From contig NW_026893682.1 of the NCBI RefSeq assembly GCF_032452875.1, positions 186,001-250,000 on the forward strand: a stretch of 64,000 nt of DNA, read 5' to 3'. The stretch's first letter is position 1. Each line of letters starts with the position of its first letter. The stretch comes from Bos javanicus. Taxonomy: Eukaryota; Chordata; Mammalia; Artiodactyla; Bovidae. A program made the translations under genes and the position numbers. A model generated the notes under the pieces. That model did no database searches, had not been told where the DNA came from, and worked only from the letters and a program-made list of their open reading frames with translations. This document shows positions 25,101 through 37,935 of the stretch, piece by piece.

Positions 25101-25342
25101 GGGCCTGCTGAGCTGCGTGATTACTGTCTGCTCATCTGCTTGACAATTGCCAGCTGAGCTGCATGATTCCTGCCTGTCATCTGCTTGACAATTGCCAGCT
25201 GTGCTGTGTAATTCCTGCCTGCTCAGCTGCTTGATTATTGCCAGCTGAGCAGCATGATTCCTCACAGCTGAGTTCCATGATTATTGCCTGCTGATTGATT
25301 CGTGCCTACTCAGCTCTTTGTTTATTGCCTCCAGAGGCACAT
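25101..25342 (+). repeat. Core 12, S-length hybrid (242 bp)
   Basis: S in length but L-like at most other sites: GATTCCTCACAGC, TTGTTTATTGCC and an L-type exit (GTGCCATTAAGTCACG). The short stretch reads CTGCTGATTGATTCG, which differs from the S form (CTGACTGATTCG) and is best explained by a separate 4-bp loss from an L-g core. It also has GCTGCATGATT and GCTGTGTAATT, shared with core 14. Five PvuII sites. Confidence 0.94.
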
Positions 25343-27689
25343 GATCAGTGTATGATAGCAAACATGATCAGCGCATGATCAGTCACATGATCAGTGCCAT
25401 TAAGTCACGTGATCAGTACATGATAGTCATGTGATCAGTCCATGATCAGTCACGGTATCAGTGCATGATCAGCCACGTGATCAGTGCATGATAGCCACGT
25501 GATCAGTGCATGATCAGCCACGTGATCAGTGCATGATAGCTACGTGATCAGTGCATGATCAGTCACGTGATCAGTGCATGATCAGGCACGTGATCAGTGC
25601 ATGATCAGCCACGTGATCAGTGCATGATAGCCACGTGATCAGTGCATGATCAGTCACTGATCAGTGTATGATCAGTCACGTGACCAGTACATGGTAGCTA
25701 CGTGATCATTGCATGATCAGCCACGTGATAGTGCATGATAGCCACGTGATCAGTGCATGATCAGTCACGTGATCAGTGCATGATCAGTCACGTGATCAGT
25801 GCATGATCAGCCACGTGATCAGTGCATGATCAGCCACGTGATCAGTGCATGATCAGTCACGTGATCAGTGCATGATCAGTCACGTGATCAGTGCATGATC
25901 AGCCACGTGATCAGTGCATGATCAGTCACGTGATCAGTGCATGATCAGTCACGTGATCAGTGCATGATAGCTGCGTGATCAGTGCATGATCAGCCACGTG
26001 ATCAGTGCATGATAGCCACGTGATCAGTGCATGATCAGTCACGTGATCAGTGCATGATCAGCCACGTGATCAGTGCATGATCAGTCACGTGATCAGTGCA
26101 TGATAGCTGCGTGATCAGTGCATGATCAGCCACGTGATCAGTGCATGATAGCCACGTGATCAGTGCATGATCAGCCACGTGATCAGTGCATGATCAGTCA
26201 CGTGATCAGTGCATGATCAGTCACGTGATCAGTGCATGATAGCTGCGTGATCATGCATGATCAGCCACGTGATCAGTGCATGATAGCCACGTGATCAGTG
26301 CATGATCAGTCACGTGATCAGTGCATGATCAGCCACGTGATCAGTGCATGATATCACGTGATCAGTGCATGATAGCCACGTGATCAGTGCATGATCAGTC
26401 ACGTGATCAGTGCATGATCAGCCACGTGATCAGTGCATGATCAGTCACGTGATCAGTGCATGATCAGCCACGTGATCAGTGCATGATCAGTCACGTGATC
26501 AGTGCATGATCAGTCACGTGATCAGTGCATGATCAGTCACGTGATCAGTGCATGATCAGTCACGTGATCAGTGCATGATCAGTCACGTGATCAGTGCATG
26601 ATCAGCCACGTGATCAGTGCATGATCAGCCACGTGATCAGTGCATGATCAGTCACGTGATCAGTGCATGATCAGCCACGTGATCAGTGCATGATCAGCCA
26701 CGTGATCAGTGCATGATCAGTCACGTGATCAGTGCATGATCAGTCACGTGATCAGTGCATGATCAGCCACGTGATCAGTGCATGATCAGCCACGTGATCA
26801 GTGCATGATCAGTTACGTGATCAGTGCATGATCAGCCACGTGATCAGTGCATGATCAGCCACGTGATCAGTGCATGATCAGTCACGTGATCAGTGCATGA
26901 TCAGCCACGTGATCAGTGCATGATCAGCCACGTGATCAGTGCATGATCAGTCACGTGATCAGTGCATGATCAGCCACGTGATCAGTGCATGATCAGCCAC
27001 GTGATCAGTGCATGATCAGTCACGTGATCAGTGCATGATCAGTCACGTGATCAGTGCATGATCAGCCACGTGATCAGTGCATGATCAGCCACGTGATCAG
27101 TGCATGATAGCCACGTGATCAGTGCATGATCAGTCACGTGATCAGTGCATGATCAGCCACGTGATCAGTGCATGATCAGCCACGTGATCAGTGCATGATC
27201 AGTCACGTGATCAGTGCATGATCAGTCACGTGATCAGTGCATGATCATTTACGTGATCAGCATGATCAGTCACGTGACCAGTATATGGTAGCTACGTGAT
27301 CATGCCATGATCAGCCACGTGAGCAGTGCATGATAGCCACGTGATGTGTGCATGATGAGTTACGTGAGCAGAGTATGATCAGCCACGTGATCAGTGCATG
27401 AGTGCCACGTGATCAGTGCATGATATGTCACGTGACAGGTGTGTGATCAGCCACGTGAACAGTGCATGTTCAGCCACGTGATCAGTGCATGATAGCCACG
27501 TGATCAGTGCATGATCAGTTACGTGAGCAGTGTATGATCAGCCACGTGATCAGTGCATGGTCAGACACGTGAACAGTGTATGATCAGCCACGTGATCAGT
27601 GCATGATATCCAAGTGATCAGTGCATGATCAATCACGTGATCAGTGTATGATCAGCCACGTGAACAGTGCATGCTCAGTCACGTGATCT
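25343..27689. repeat. 22/23-bp array between cores 12 and 13 (2347 bp)
   Basis: L-type exit with GATCAGTACATG in place of GATCACTACATG. B-D-A-C phrases with the D form TAGCTGCGTG near 25968, 26104 and 26241. A run of pure A/B units follows from about 26375 to 27106, then a shortened copy of the degenerate pre-core block from 27243. No gene is present. Confidence 0.94.
27243..27689. repeat. Degenerate pre-core block, copy 2 (447 bp)
   Basis: Same ordered markers as 23804-24262 from GATCATTTACGTG onward, with GATCAGCATGATC in place of GATCTGTGCATG. It ends in GATATCCAAGTG, CAATCACGTG and GATCTGGGCC. Confidence 0.9.
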
Positions 27690-27935
27690 GGGCCTGCTGA
27701 GCTGCGTGATTACTGTCTGCTCATCTGCTTGACAATTGCCAGCTGAGCTGCACGATTCCTGCCTGTCATCTGCTTGACAATTGCCAGCTGTGCTGCGTAA
27801 TTCCTGCCTGCTCAGCTGCTTGATTATTGCCAGCTGAGCAGCATGATTCCTCACAGCTGAGTTCCATGATTATTGCCTGCTGACTGTTTGATTCGTGCCT
27901 ACTCAGCTCTTTGTTTATTGCCTCCAGAGGCACAT
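27690..27935 (+). repeat. Core 13, L-g type (246 bp)
   Basis: Entered through GATCTGGGCC like core 11, yet carries the L-g base (CACAGCTGAG, five PvuII sites). The mixture of a core-11-like left flank and an L-g centre suggests exchange between copies. Confidence 0.96.
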
Positions 27936-28780
27936 GATCAGTGTATGATAGCAAACATGATCAGCGCATGATCAGTCACATGATCAGCGCCATTAAGTCA
28001 CGTGATCACTACATGATAGTCATGTGATCAGTCCATGCTCAGTCACGGTATCAGTGCATGATCAGCCACGTGATCAGTGCATGATCTGTCACATGATTAG
28101 TGTATGATCATCCACGTGATCAGTGCATGGGCAGTCATGTGATCAGTGCATGATATAGACGTGATCAGTGCATGATCAGTCTCGTGATCAGTGCATGATA
28201 GCCACGTGATCAGTGCATGATCAGTCACCTGATGGGTGTATGATCATTCACGTGACCTGTACATGGTAGCTACATGATCATTGCATGATCAGCCACGTGA
28301 GTAGTGCATGATAGCCACGTGATCAGTGCATGATCAGTCACGTGATCAGTGCATGATCAGTCATGTGACCAGTACATGGTAGCTGCGTGATCATGCATGA
28401 TCAGCCACGTGAGCAGTGCATGATAGCCACGTGATCAGTGCATGATCAGCCACGTGATCAGTGCATGATCAGCCACGTGATCAGTGCATGATCAGCCACG
28501 TGATCAGTGCATGATAGCCACGTGATCAGTGCATGATCAGTCACGTGATCAGTGCATGATCAGTCACGTGATCAGTGCATGATCAGCCACGTGATCAGTG
28601 CATGATCAGCCACGTGATCAGTGCATGATCAGCCACGTGATCAGTGCATGATCAGTCACGTGATCAGTGTATGATCAGCCACGTGATCAGTGCATGATAT
28701 CCACGTGATCAGTGCATGATCAGTCACGTGATCAGTGTATGATCAGCCACGTGAACAGTGCATGCTCAGTCACGTGATCA
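27936..28780. repeat. 22/23-bp array between cores 13 and 14 (845 bp)
   Basis: Opens with the same series as 24509-25100 (GATTAG, GGGCAGTCATGTG, ATATAGACGTG near 28153, CACCTGATGGGTG, GACCTGTACATGG) but is 253 bp longer. GATATCCACGTG lies near 28697. The pair cores 13-14 repeats the pair cores 11-12. Confidence 0.95.
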
Positions 28781-29026
28781 GGGCCTGCTGAGCTGCGTGA
28801 TTACTGTCTGCTCATCTGCTTGACAATTGCCAGCTGAGCTGCATGATTCCTGCCTGTCATCTGCTTGACAATTGCCAGCTGTGCTGTGTAATTCCTGCCT
28901 GCTCAGCTGCTTGATTATTGCCAGCTGAGCAGCATGATTCCTCACAGCTGAGTTCCATGATTATTGCCTGCTGACTGTTTGATTCGTGCCTACTCAGCTC
29001 TTTGTTTATTGCCTCCAGAGGCACAT
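28781..29026 (+). repeat. Core 14, L-g type (246 bp)
   Basis: Shares GCTGCATGATT and GCTGTGTAATT with core 12 but keeps the four bases lost there, so it shows what core 12 probably looked like before its deletion. Five PvuII sites; full L exit. Confidence 0.96.
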
Positions 29027-32000
29027 GATCAGTGTATGATAGCAAACATGATCAGCGCATGATCAGTCACATGATCAGCGCCATTAAGTCACGTGATCAC
29101 TACATGATAGTCATGTGATCAGTCCATGCTCAGTCACGGTATCAGTGCATGATCAGCCACGTGATCAGTGCATGATAGCCACGTGATCAGTGCATGATCA
29201 GCCACGTGATCAGTGCATGATCAGTCACGTGATCAGTGCATGATCAGTCACGTGATCAGTGCATGATCAGCCACGTGATCAGTGCATGATCAGCCACGTG
29301 ATCAGTGCATGATCAGTCACGTGATCAGTGCATGATCAGTCACGTGATCAGTGCATGATCAGCCACGTGATCAGTGCATGATCAGCCACGTGATCAGTGC
29401 ATGATCAGTCACGTGATCAGTGCATGATAGCTGCGTGATCAGTGCATGATCAGCCACGTGATCAGTGCATGATAGCCACGTGATCAGTGCATGATCAGTC
29501 ACGTGATCAGTGCATGATCAGTCACGTGATCAGTGCATGATCAGTCACGTGATCAGTGCATGATAGCTGCGTGATCAGTGCATGATCAGCCACGTGATCA
29601 GTGCATGATAGCCACGTGATCAGTGCATGATCAGCCACGTGATCAGTGCATGATAGCCACGTGATCAGTGCATGATCAGTCACGTGATCAGTGCATGATC
29701 AGTCACGTGATCAGTGCATGATCAGCCACGTGATCAGTGCATGATAGCCACGTGATCAGTGCATGATCAGCCACGTGATCAGTGCATGATCAGCCACGTG
29801 ATCAGTGCATGATCAGTCACGTGATCAGTGCATGATCAGCCACGTGATCAGTGCATGATCAGCCACGTGATCAGTGCATGATCAGCCACGTGATCAGTGC
29901 ATGATAGCCACGTGATCAGTGCATGATCAGTCACGTGATCAGTGCATGATCAGCCACGTGATCAGTGCATGATCAGCCACGTGATCAGTGCATGATAGCC
30001 ACGTGATCAGTGCATGATCAGTCACGTGATCAGTGCATGATCAGTCACGTGATCAGTGCATGGTAGCTACGTGATCAGTGCATGATCAGCCACGTGATCA
30101 GTGCATGATAGCCACGTGATCAGTGCATGATCAGTCACGTGATCAGTGCATGATCAGTCACGTGATCAGTGCATGATCAGTCACGTGATCAGTGCATGAT
30201 CAGCCACGTGATCAGTGCATGATAGCCACGTGATCAGTGCATGATCAGTCACGTGATCAGTGCATGATCAGTCACGTGATCAGTGCATGATCAGCCACGT
30301 GATCAGTGCATGATCAGCCACGTGATCAGTGCATGATCAATTACGTGATCAGTGCATGATCAGTCACGTGACCAGTGCATGGTAGCTACGTGATCAGTGC
30401 ATGATCAGCCACGTGATCAGTGCATGATAGCCACGTGATCAGTGCATGATCAGTCACGTGATCAGTGCATGATCAGCCACGTGATCAGTGCATGATCAGT
30501 CACGTGATCAGTGCATGATCAATTACGTGATCAGTGCATGATCAGTCACGTGATCAGTGCATGGTAGCTACGTGATCAGTGCATGATCAGCCACGTGATC
30601 AGTGCATGATAGCCACGTGATCAGTGCATGATCAGTCACATGATCAGTGCATGATCATCCACGTGATCAGTGCATGATCAGTCACGTGATCAGTGCATGA
30701 TATAGACGTGATCAGTGCATGATCAGTCACGTGATCAGTGCATGATCAGCCACGTGATCAGTGCATGATAGCCACGTGATCAGTGCATGATAGCCAGTGA
30801 TCAGTGCATGATCAGTCACGTGATCAGTGCATGATCAGTCACGTGATCAGTGCATGATAGCCACTGATCAGTGCATGATCAGTCACGTGATCAGTGCATG
30901 ATCAGTCACGTGATCAGTGCATGATCAGCCACGTGATCAGTGCATGATCAGTCACGTGATCAGTGCATGATCAGCCACGTGATCAGTGCATGATCAGTCA
31001 CGTGATCAGTGCATGATCAGCCACGTGATCAGTGCATGATCAGTCACGTGATCAGTGCATGATCAGCCACGTGATCAGTGCATGATCAGTCACGTGATCA
31101 GTGCATGATCAGCCACGTGATCAGTGCATGATCAGCCACGTGATCAGTGCATGATCAGTCACGTGATCAGTGCATGATCAGCCACGTGATCAGTGCATGA
31201 TCAGCCACGTGATCAGTGCATGATCAGTCACGTGATCAGTGCATGATCAGTCACGTGATCAGTGCATGATCAGTCACGTGATCAGTGCATGATCAGCCAC
31301 GTGATCAGTGCATGATCAGCCACGTGATCAGTGCATGATCAGCCACGTGATCAGTGCATGATCAGCCACGTGATCAGTGCATGATCAGTCACGTGATCAG
31401 TGCATGATCAGTCACGTGATCAGTGCATGATCAGCCACGTGATCAGTGCATGATCAGCCACGTGATCAGTGCATGATCAGCCACGTGATCAGTGCATGAT
31501 CAGCCACGTGATCAGTGCATGATCAGCCACGTGATCAGTGCATGATCAGTCACGTGATCAGTGCATGATCAGTCACGTGATCAGTGCATGATCAGTCACG
31601 TGATCAGTGCATGATCAGCCACGTGATCAGTGCATGATAGCCACGTGATCAGTGCATGATCAGTCACGTGATCAGTGCATGATCAGTCACGTGATCAGTG
31701 CATGATCAGCCACGTGATCAGTGCATGATCAGCCACGTGATCAGTGCATGATCAGCCACGTGATCAGTGCATGATCAGCCACGTGATCAGTGCATGATCA
31801 GTCACGTGATCAGTACATGATCAGTCACGTGAACAGTGCATGATCATTTACGTGATCTGTGCATGATCAGTCACGTGACCAGTATATGGTAGCTACGTGA
31901 TCATTCCATGACGAGCCACGTGAGCAGTGCATGATAGCCACGTGATGTGTGCATGATGAGTTACGTGAGCAGAGTATGATCAGCCACGTGATCAGTGCAT

Positions 32001-32268
32001 GAGTGCCACGTGATCAGTGCATGATATGTCACGTGACAGGTGTGTGATCAGCCACGTGAACAGTGCATGTTCAGCCACGTGATCAGTGCATGATAGCCAC
32101 GTGATCAGTGCATGATCAGTTACGTGAGCAGTGTATGATCAGCCACGTGATCAGTGCATGGTCAGACACGTGAACAGTGTATGATCAGCCACGTGATCAG
32201 TGCATGATCAATCACGTGATCAGTGTATGATCAGCCACGTGAACAGTGCATGCTCAGTCACGTGATCT
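29027..32268. repeat. 22/23-bp array between cores 14 and 15 (3242 bp)
   Basis: L-type exit, D units near 29429, 29566, 30064, 30381 and 30562, and ATATAGACGTG near 30700. Units missing the C or G of the E-box (GCCAGTGATC, GCCACTGATC) lie near 30793 and 30859. A run of pure A/B units covers about 30865-31636. The degenerate pre-core block starts at 31832. No gene is present. Confidence 0.94.
31832..32268. repeat. Degenerate pre-core block, copy 3 (437 bp)
   Basis: Same markers as 23804-24262 but one unit, GATATCCAAGTG, is missing, accounting for the 22-bp difference. CATTCCATGACGAGCC replaces CATGCCATGATCAGCC and is shared with 37231-37689 and 45100-45558. Confidence 0.9.
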
Positions 32269-32514
32269 GGGCCTGCTGAGCTGCGTGATTACTGTCTGCT
32301 CATCTGCTTGACAATTGCCAGCTGAGCTGCACGATTCCTGCCTGTCATCTGCTTGACAATTGCCAGCTGTGCTGCGTAATTCCTGCCTGCTCAGCTGCTT
32401 GATTATTGCCAGCTGAGCAGCATGATTCCTCACACCTGAGTTCCATGATTATTGCCTGCTGACTGTTTGATTCGTGCCTACTCAGCTCTTTGTTTATTGC
32501 CTCCAGAGGCACAT
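32269..32514 (+). repeat. Core 15, L-c type (246 bp)
   Basis: L-c, GATCTGGGCC entry, four PvuII sites, full exit with AACATGATCAGCGCATG. Followed by an S core at 1971 bp. Confidence 0.96.
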
Positions 32515-34239
32515 GATCAGTGTATGATAGCAAACATGATCAGCGCATGATCAGTCACATGATCAGCGCCATTAAGTCACGTGATCACTACATGATAGTC
32601 ATGTGATCAGTCCATGCTCAGTCACGGTATCAGTGCATGATCAGCCACGTGATCAGTGCATGATCTGTCACATGATTAGTGTATGATCATCCACGTGATC
32701 AGTGCATGGGCAGTCATGTGATCAGTGCATGATATAGACGTGATCAGTGCATGATCAGTCTCGTGATCAGTGCATGATAGCCACGTGATCAGTGCATGAT
32801 CAGTCACCTGATGGGTGTATGATCATTCACGTGACCTGTACATGGTAGCTACATGATCATTGCATGATCAGCCACGTGAGTAGTGCATGATAGCCACGTG
32901 ATCAGTGCATGATCAGTCACGTGATCAGTGCATGATCAGTCACGTGATCAGTGCATGATCAGCCACGTGATCAGTGCATGATCAGCCACGTGATCAGTGC
33001 ATGATCAGCCACGTGATCAGTGCATGATAGCCACGTGATCAGTGCATGATCAGTCACGTGATCAGTGCATGATCAGTCACGTGATCAGTGCATGATCAGC
33101 CACGTGATCAGTGCATGATCAGCCACGTGATCAGTGCATGATCAGTCACGTGATCAGTGCATGATCAGCCACGTGATCAGTGCATGATCAGCCACGTGAT
33201 CAGTGCATGATCAGTCACGTGATCAGTGCATGATCAGTCACGTGATCAGTGCATGATCAGTTACGTGATCAGTGCATGATCAGCCACGTGATCAGTGCAT
33301 GATAGCCACGTGATCAGTGCATGATCAGTCACGTGATCAGTGCATGATCAGTCACGTGATCAGTGCATGATCAGCCACGTGATCAGTGCATGATCAGCCA
33401 CGTGATCAGTGCATGATCAGCCACGTGATCAGTGCATGATCAGCCACGTGATCAGTGCATGATCAGTCACGTGATCAGTGCATGATCAGTCACGTGATCA
33501 GTGCATGATCAGCCACGTGATCAGTGCATGATCAGTCACGTGATCAGTGCATGGTAGCTACGTGATCATTGCATGATCAGCCACGTGATCAGTGCATGAT
33601 AGCCACGTGATCAGTGCATGATCAGTCACGTGATCAGTGCATGATCAGCCACGTGATCAGTGCATGAGTGCCACGTGATCAGTGCATGATCAGTCACGTG
33701 ATCAGTGCATGATCAGCCACGTGATCAGTGCATGATCAGCCACGTGATCAGTGCATGATCAGTCACGTGATCAGTGCATGATCAGCCACGTGATCAGTGC
33801 ATGATCAGCCACGTGATCAGTGCATGATCAGTCACGTGATCAGTGCATGATAGCCACGTGATCAGTGCATGATCAGCACGTGATCAGTGCATGATCAGTC
33901 ACGTGATCAGTGCATGATCAGCCACGTGATCAGTGCATGATCAGCCACGTGATCAGTGCATGATCAGTCACGTGATCAGTGCATGATCAGTCACGTGATC
34001 AGTGCATGATCAGTCACGTGATCAGTGCATGATCAGCCACGTGATCAGTGCATGTCAGTCATGTAGTCAGTGCATGATAGCCACGTGATCAGTGCATGAT
34101 CAGTCACGTGATCAGTGTATGATCAGCCACGTGATCAGTGCATGATAGCCACGTGATCAGTGCATGATCAGTGCATGATCAGTCACGTGATCAGTGTATG
34201 ATCAGCCACGTGAACAGTGCATGCTCAGTCACGTGATCA
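32515..34239. repeat. 22/23-bp array between cores 15 and 16 (1725 bp)
   Basis: Opens with GATTAG, GGGCAGTCATGTG, ATATAGACGTG near 32733 and CACCTGATGGGTG, as after cores 11 and 13. From about 33250 it belongs to the first 7.9-kb duplication unit. GAGTGCCACG lies near 33666, CATGTCAGTCATGTAGTC near 34052, and an 11-mer doublet (GCATGATCAGTGCATG) near 34163. Confidence 0.95.
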
Positions 34240-34481
34240 GGGCCTGCTGAGCTGCGTGATTACTGTCTGCTCATCTGCTTGACAATTGCCAGCTGAGCTG
34301 CACGATTCCTGCCTGTCATCTGCTTGACAATTGCCACCTGTGCTGTGTAATTCCTGCCTGCTCATCTGCTTGATTATTGCCAGCTGAGCAGCATGATTTC
34401 TCAGAGCTGAGTTCCATGATTATTGCCTGCTGACTGATTCGTGCCTACTCAGCTCTTTGTTCATTGCCTCCAGAGGCACAT
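34240..34481 (+). repeat. Core 16, S type with most PvuII sites lost (242 bp)
   Basis: Shares CTCATCTGC, CAGAGCTGAG and GATACCAAAC with core 8, and in addition has GCCACCTGTGCTGTG in the third sub-repeat. Only two PvuII sites are left, the fewest of any core. Its duplicate, core 20, has none of these changes. Confidence 0.96.
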
Positions 34482-35597
34482 GATCAGTGTATGATACCAA
34501 ACATGATCAGTGCATGATCAGTCACATGATCAGTGCATGATAAGCCACGTGATCAGTGCATGATCAGTCATGTGATCAGTGCATGATCAGTCACGTGATC
34601 AGTGCATGATAGCTGCGTGATCAGTGCATGATCAGCCACGTGATCAGTGCATGATCAGTCACGTGATCAGTGCATGATCAGTCACGTGATCAGTGCATGA
34701 TAGCCACGTGATCAGTGCATGATCAGTCACGTGATCGTGCATGATCAGCCACGTGATCAGTGCATGATAGCCACGTGATCAGTGCATGATAGCCACGTGA
34801 TCAGTGCATGATCAGTCACGTGATCAGTGCATGATCAGTCACGTGATCGTGTGTGATCAGCCACGTGATCAGTGCATGATCAGCCACGTGATCAGTGCAT
34901 GATCAGTCACGTGATCAGTGCATGATCAGCCACGTGATCAGTGCATGATCAGTCACGTGATCAGTGCATGATCAGCCACGTGATCAGTGCATGATCAGTC
35001 ACGTGATCAGTGCATGATATAGACGTGATCAGTGCATGATCAGTCACGTGATCAGTGCATGATAGCCACGTGATCAGTGCATGATCAGTCACGTGATCAG
35101 TGCATGATCAGTCACGTGATCAGTACATGGTAGCTACGTGATCAGTGCATGATCAGCCACGTGATCAGTGCATGATAGCCACGTGATCAGTGCATGATCA
35201 GTCACGTGATCAGTGCATGATCAGTCATGTGACCAGTACATGGTAGCTGCGTGATCATGCATGATCAGCCACGTGATCAGTGCATGATAGCCACGTGATC
35301 AGTGCATGATCAGCCACGTGATCAGTGCATGATCAGTCACGTGATCAGTGCATGATCAGCCACGTGATCAGTGCATGATCAGCCACGTGATCAGTGCATG
35401 ATCAGCCACGTGATCAGTGCATGATAGCCACGTGATCAGTGCATGATCAGCCACGTGATCAGTGCATGATCAGTCACGTGATCAGTGTATGATCAGCCAC
35501 GTGATCAGTGCATGATATCCACGTGATCAGTGCATGATCATCACGTGATCAGTGTATGATCAGCCACGTGAACAGTGCATGCTCAGTCACGTGATCA
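34482..35597. repeat. 22/23-bp array between cores 16 and 17 (1116 bp)
   Basis: S-type exit, a D unit near 34610, units GATCGTGCATG and GATCGTGTGTG near 34735 and 34846, and ATATAGACGTG near 35016. GATATCCACGTG and CATCACGTG lie just before the core. The counterpart 42394-43510 is 1117 bp. Confidence 0.95.
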
Positions 35598-35843
35598 GGG
35601 CCTGCTGAGCTGCGTGATTACTGTCTGCTCATCTGCTTGACAATTGCCAGCTGAGCTGCACGATTCCTGCCTGTCATCTGCTTGACAATTGCCAGCTGTG
35701 CTGCGTAATTCCTGCCTGCTCAGCTGCTTGATTATTGCCAGCTGAGCAGCATGATTCCTCACAGCTGAGTTCCATGATTATTGCCTGCTGACTGTTTGAT
35801 TCGTGCCTACTCAGCTCTTTGTTTATTGCCTCCAGAGGCACAT
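35598..35843 (+). repeat. Core 17, L-g type (246 bp)
   Basis: L-g, five PvuII sites, GATCAGGGCC entry, full exit. Positional partner of core 21 in the 7.9-kb duplication. Confidence 0.96.
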
Positions 35844-37689
35844 GATCAGTGTATGATAGCAAACATGATCAGCGCATGATCAGTCACATGATCAGCGCCA
35901 TTAAGTCACGTGATCACTACATGATAGTCATGTGATCAGTCCATGCTCAGTCACGGTATCAGTGCATGATCAGCCACGTGATCAGTGCATGATCAGCCAC
36001 GTGATCAGTGCATGATAGCCATGTGATCAGTGCATGATCAGTCACGTGATCAGTGCATGATCAGTCACGTGATCAGTGCATGATCAGCCACGTGATCAGT
36101 GCATGATCAGTCACCTGATGGGTGTATGATCAGTCACGTGACCAGTACATGGTAGCTACATGATCATTGCATGATCAGCCACGTGAGTAGTGCATGATAG
36201 CCACGTGATCAGTGCATGATCAGCCACGTGATCAGTGCATGATCAGCCACGTGATCAGTGCATGATCAGTCACGTGATCAGTGCATGATCAGCCACGTGA
36301 TCAGTGCATGATCAGCCACGTGATCAGTGCATGATCAGTCACGTGATCAGTGCATGATCAGTCACGTGATCAGTGCATGATAGCTACGTGATCAGTGCAT
36401 GATCAGCCACGTGATCAGTGCATGATAGCCACGTGATCAGTGCATGATCAGTCACGTGATCAGTGCATGATCAGTCACGTGATCAGTGCATGATCAGTCA
36501 CGTGATCAGTGCATGATCAATCACGTGATCAGTGCATGATCAGTCACGTGATCAGTGCATGATAGCTACGTGATCAGTGCATGATCAGCCACGTGTCAGT
36601 GCATGATAGCCACGTGATCAGTGCATGATCAGTCACGTGATCAGTGCATGATCATCCACGTGATCAGTGCATGATCAGTCATGTGATCAGTGCATGATAT
36701 CCACGTGATCAGTGCATGATCAGTCACGTGATCAGTGCATGATCAGCCACGTGATCAGTGCATGATAGCCACGTGATCAGTGCATGATAGCCAGTGATCA
36801 GTGCATGATCAGTCACGTGATCAGTGCATGATCAGCCACGTGATCAGTGCATGATAGTCACGTGATCAGTGCATGATCAGTCACGTGATCAGTGCATGAT
36901 CAGTCACGTGATCAGTGCATGATCAGCCACGTGATCAGTGCATGATCAGCCACGTGATCAGTGCATGATCAGTCACGTGATCAGTGCATGATCAGTCACG
37001 TGATCAGTGCATGATCAGTCACGTGATCAGTGCATGACAGCCACGTGATCAGTGCATGATAGCCACGTGATCAGTGCATGATCAGTCACGTGATCAGTGC
37101 ATGATCAGCCACGTGATCAGTGCATGATCAGCCACGTGATCAGTGCATGATCAGCCACGTGATCAGTGCATGATCAGCCACGTGATCAGTGCATGATCAG
37201 TCACGTGATCAGTACATGATCAGTCACGTGAACAGTGCATGATCATTTACGTGATCTGTGCATGATCAGTCACGTGACCAGTATATGGTAGCTACGTGAT
37301 CATTCCATGACGAGCCACGTGAGCAGTGCATGATAGCCACGTGATGTGTGCATGATGAGTTACGTGAGCAGAGTATGATCAGCCACGTGATCAGTGCATG
37401 AGTGCCACGTGATCAGTGCATGATATGTCACGTGACAGGTGTGTGATCAGCCACGTGAACAGTGCATGTTCAGCCACGTGATCAGTGCATGATAGCCACG
37501 TGATCAGTGCATGATCAGTTACGTGAGCAGTGTATGATCAGCCACGTGATCAGTGCATGGTCAGACACGTGAACAGTGTATGATCAGCCACGTGATCAGT
37601 GCATGATATCCAAGTGATCAGTGCATGATCAATCACGTGATCAGTGTATGATCAGCCACGTGAACAGTGCATGCTCAGTCACGTGATCT
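35844..37689. repeat. 22/23-bp array between cores 17 and 18 (1846 bp)
   Basis: L-type exit, GATAGCCATGTG near 36014, CACCTGATGGGTG near 36113. Near 36225-36375 it carries two more 23-bp units than 43757-45558, explaining the 44-bp length difference. CACGTGTCAG near 36591 has a 2-bp loss. The 459-bp degenerate block fills 37231-37689. No gene is present. Confidence 0.95.
37231..37689. repeat. Degenerate 459-bp pre-core block, copy 4
   Basis: Same length as copies 1 and 5, with CATTCCATGACGAGCC as in copies 3 and 5. Ends at GATCTGGGCC. Confidence 0.92.
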
Positions 37690-37935
37690 GGGCCTGCTGA
37701 GCTGCGTGATTACTGTCTGCTCATCTGCTTGACAATTGCCAGCTGAGCTGCACGATTCCTGCCTGTCATCTGCTTGACAATTGCCAGCTGTGCTGCGTAA
37801 TTCCTGCCTGCTCAGCTGCTTGATTATTGCCAGCTGAGCAGCATGATTCCTCACAGCTGAGTTCCATGATTATTGCCTGCTGACTGTTTGATTCGTGCCT
37901 ACTCAGCTCTTTGTTTATTGCCTCCAGAGGCACAT
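37690..37935 (+). repeat. Core 18, L-g type (246 bp)
   Basis: L-g with five PvuII sites although its duplicate at 45559 is L-c. Flanks on both sides agree between the two, so a single G/C difference or a short conversion separates them. Confidence 0.96.
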
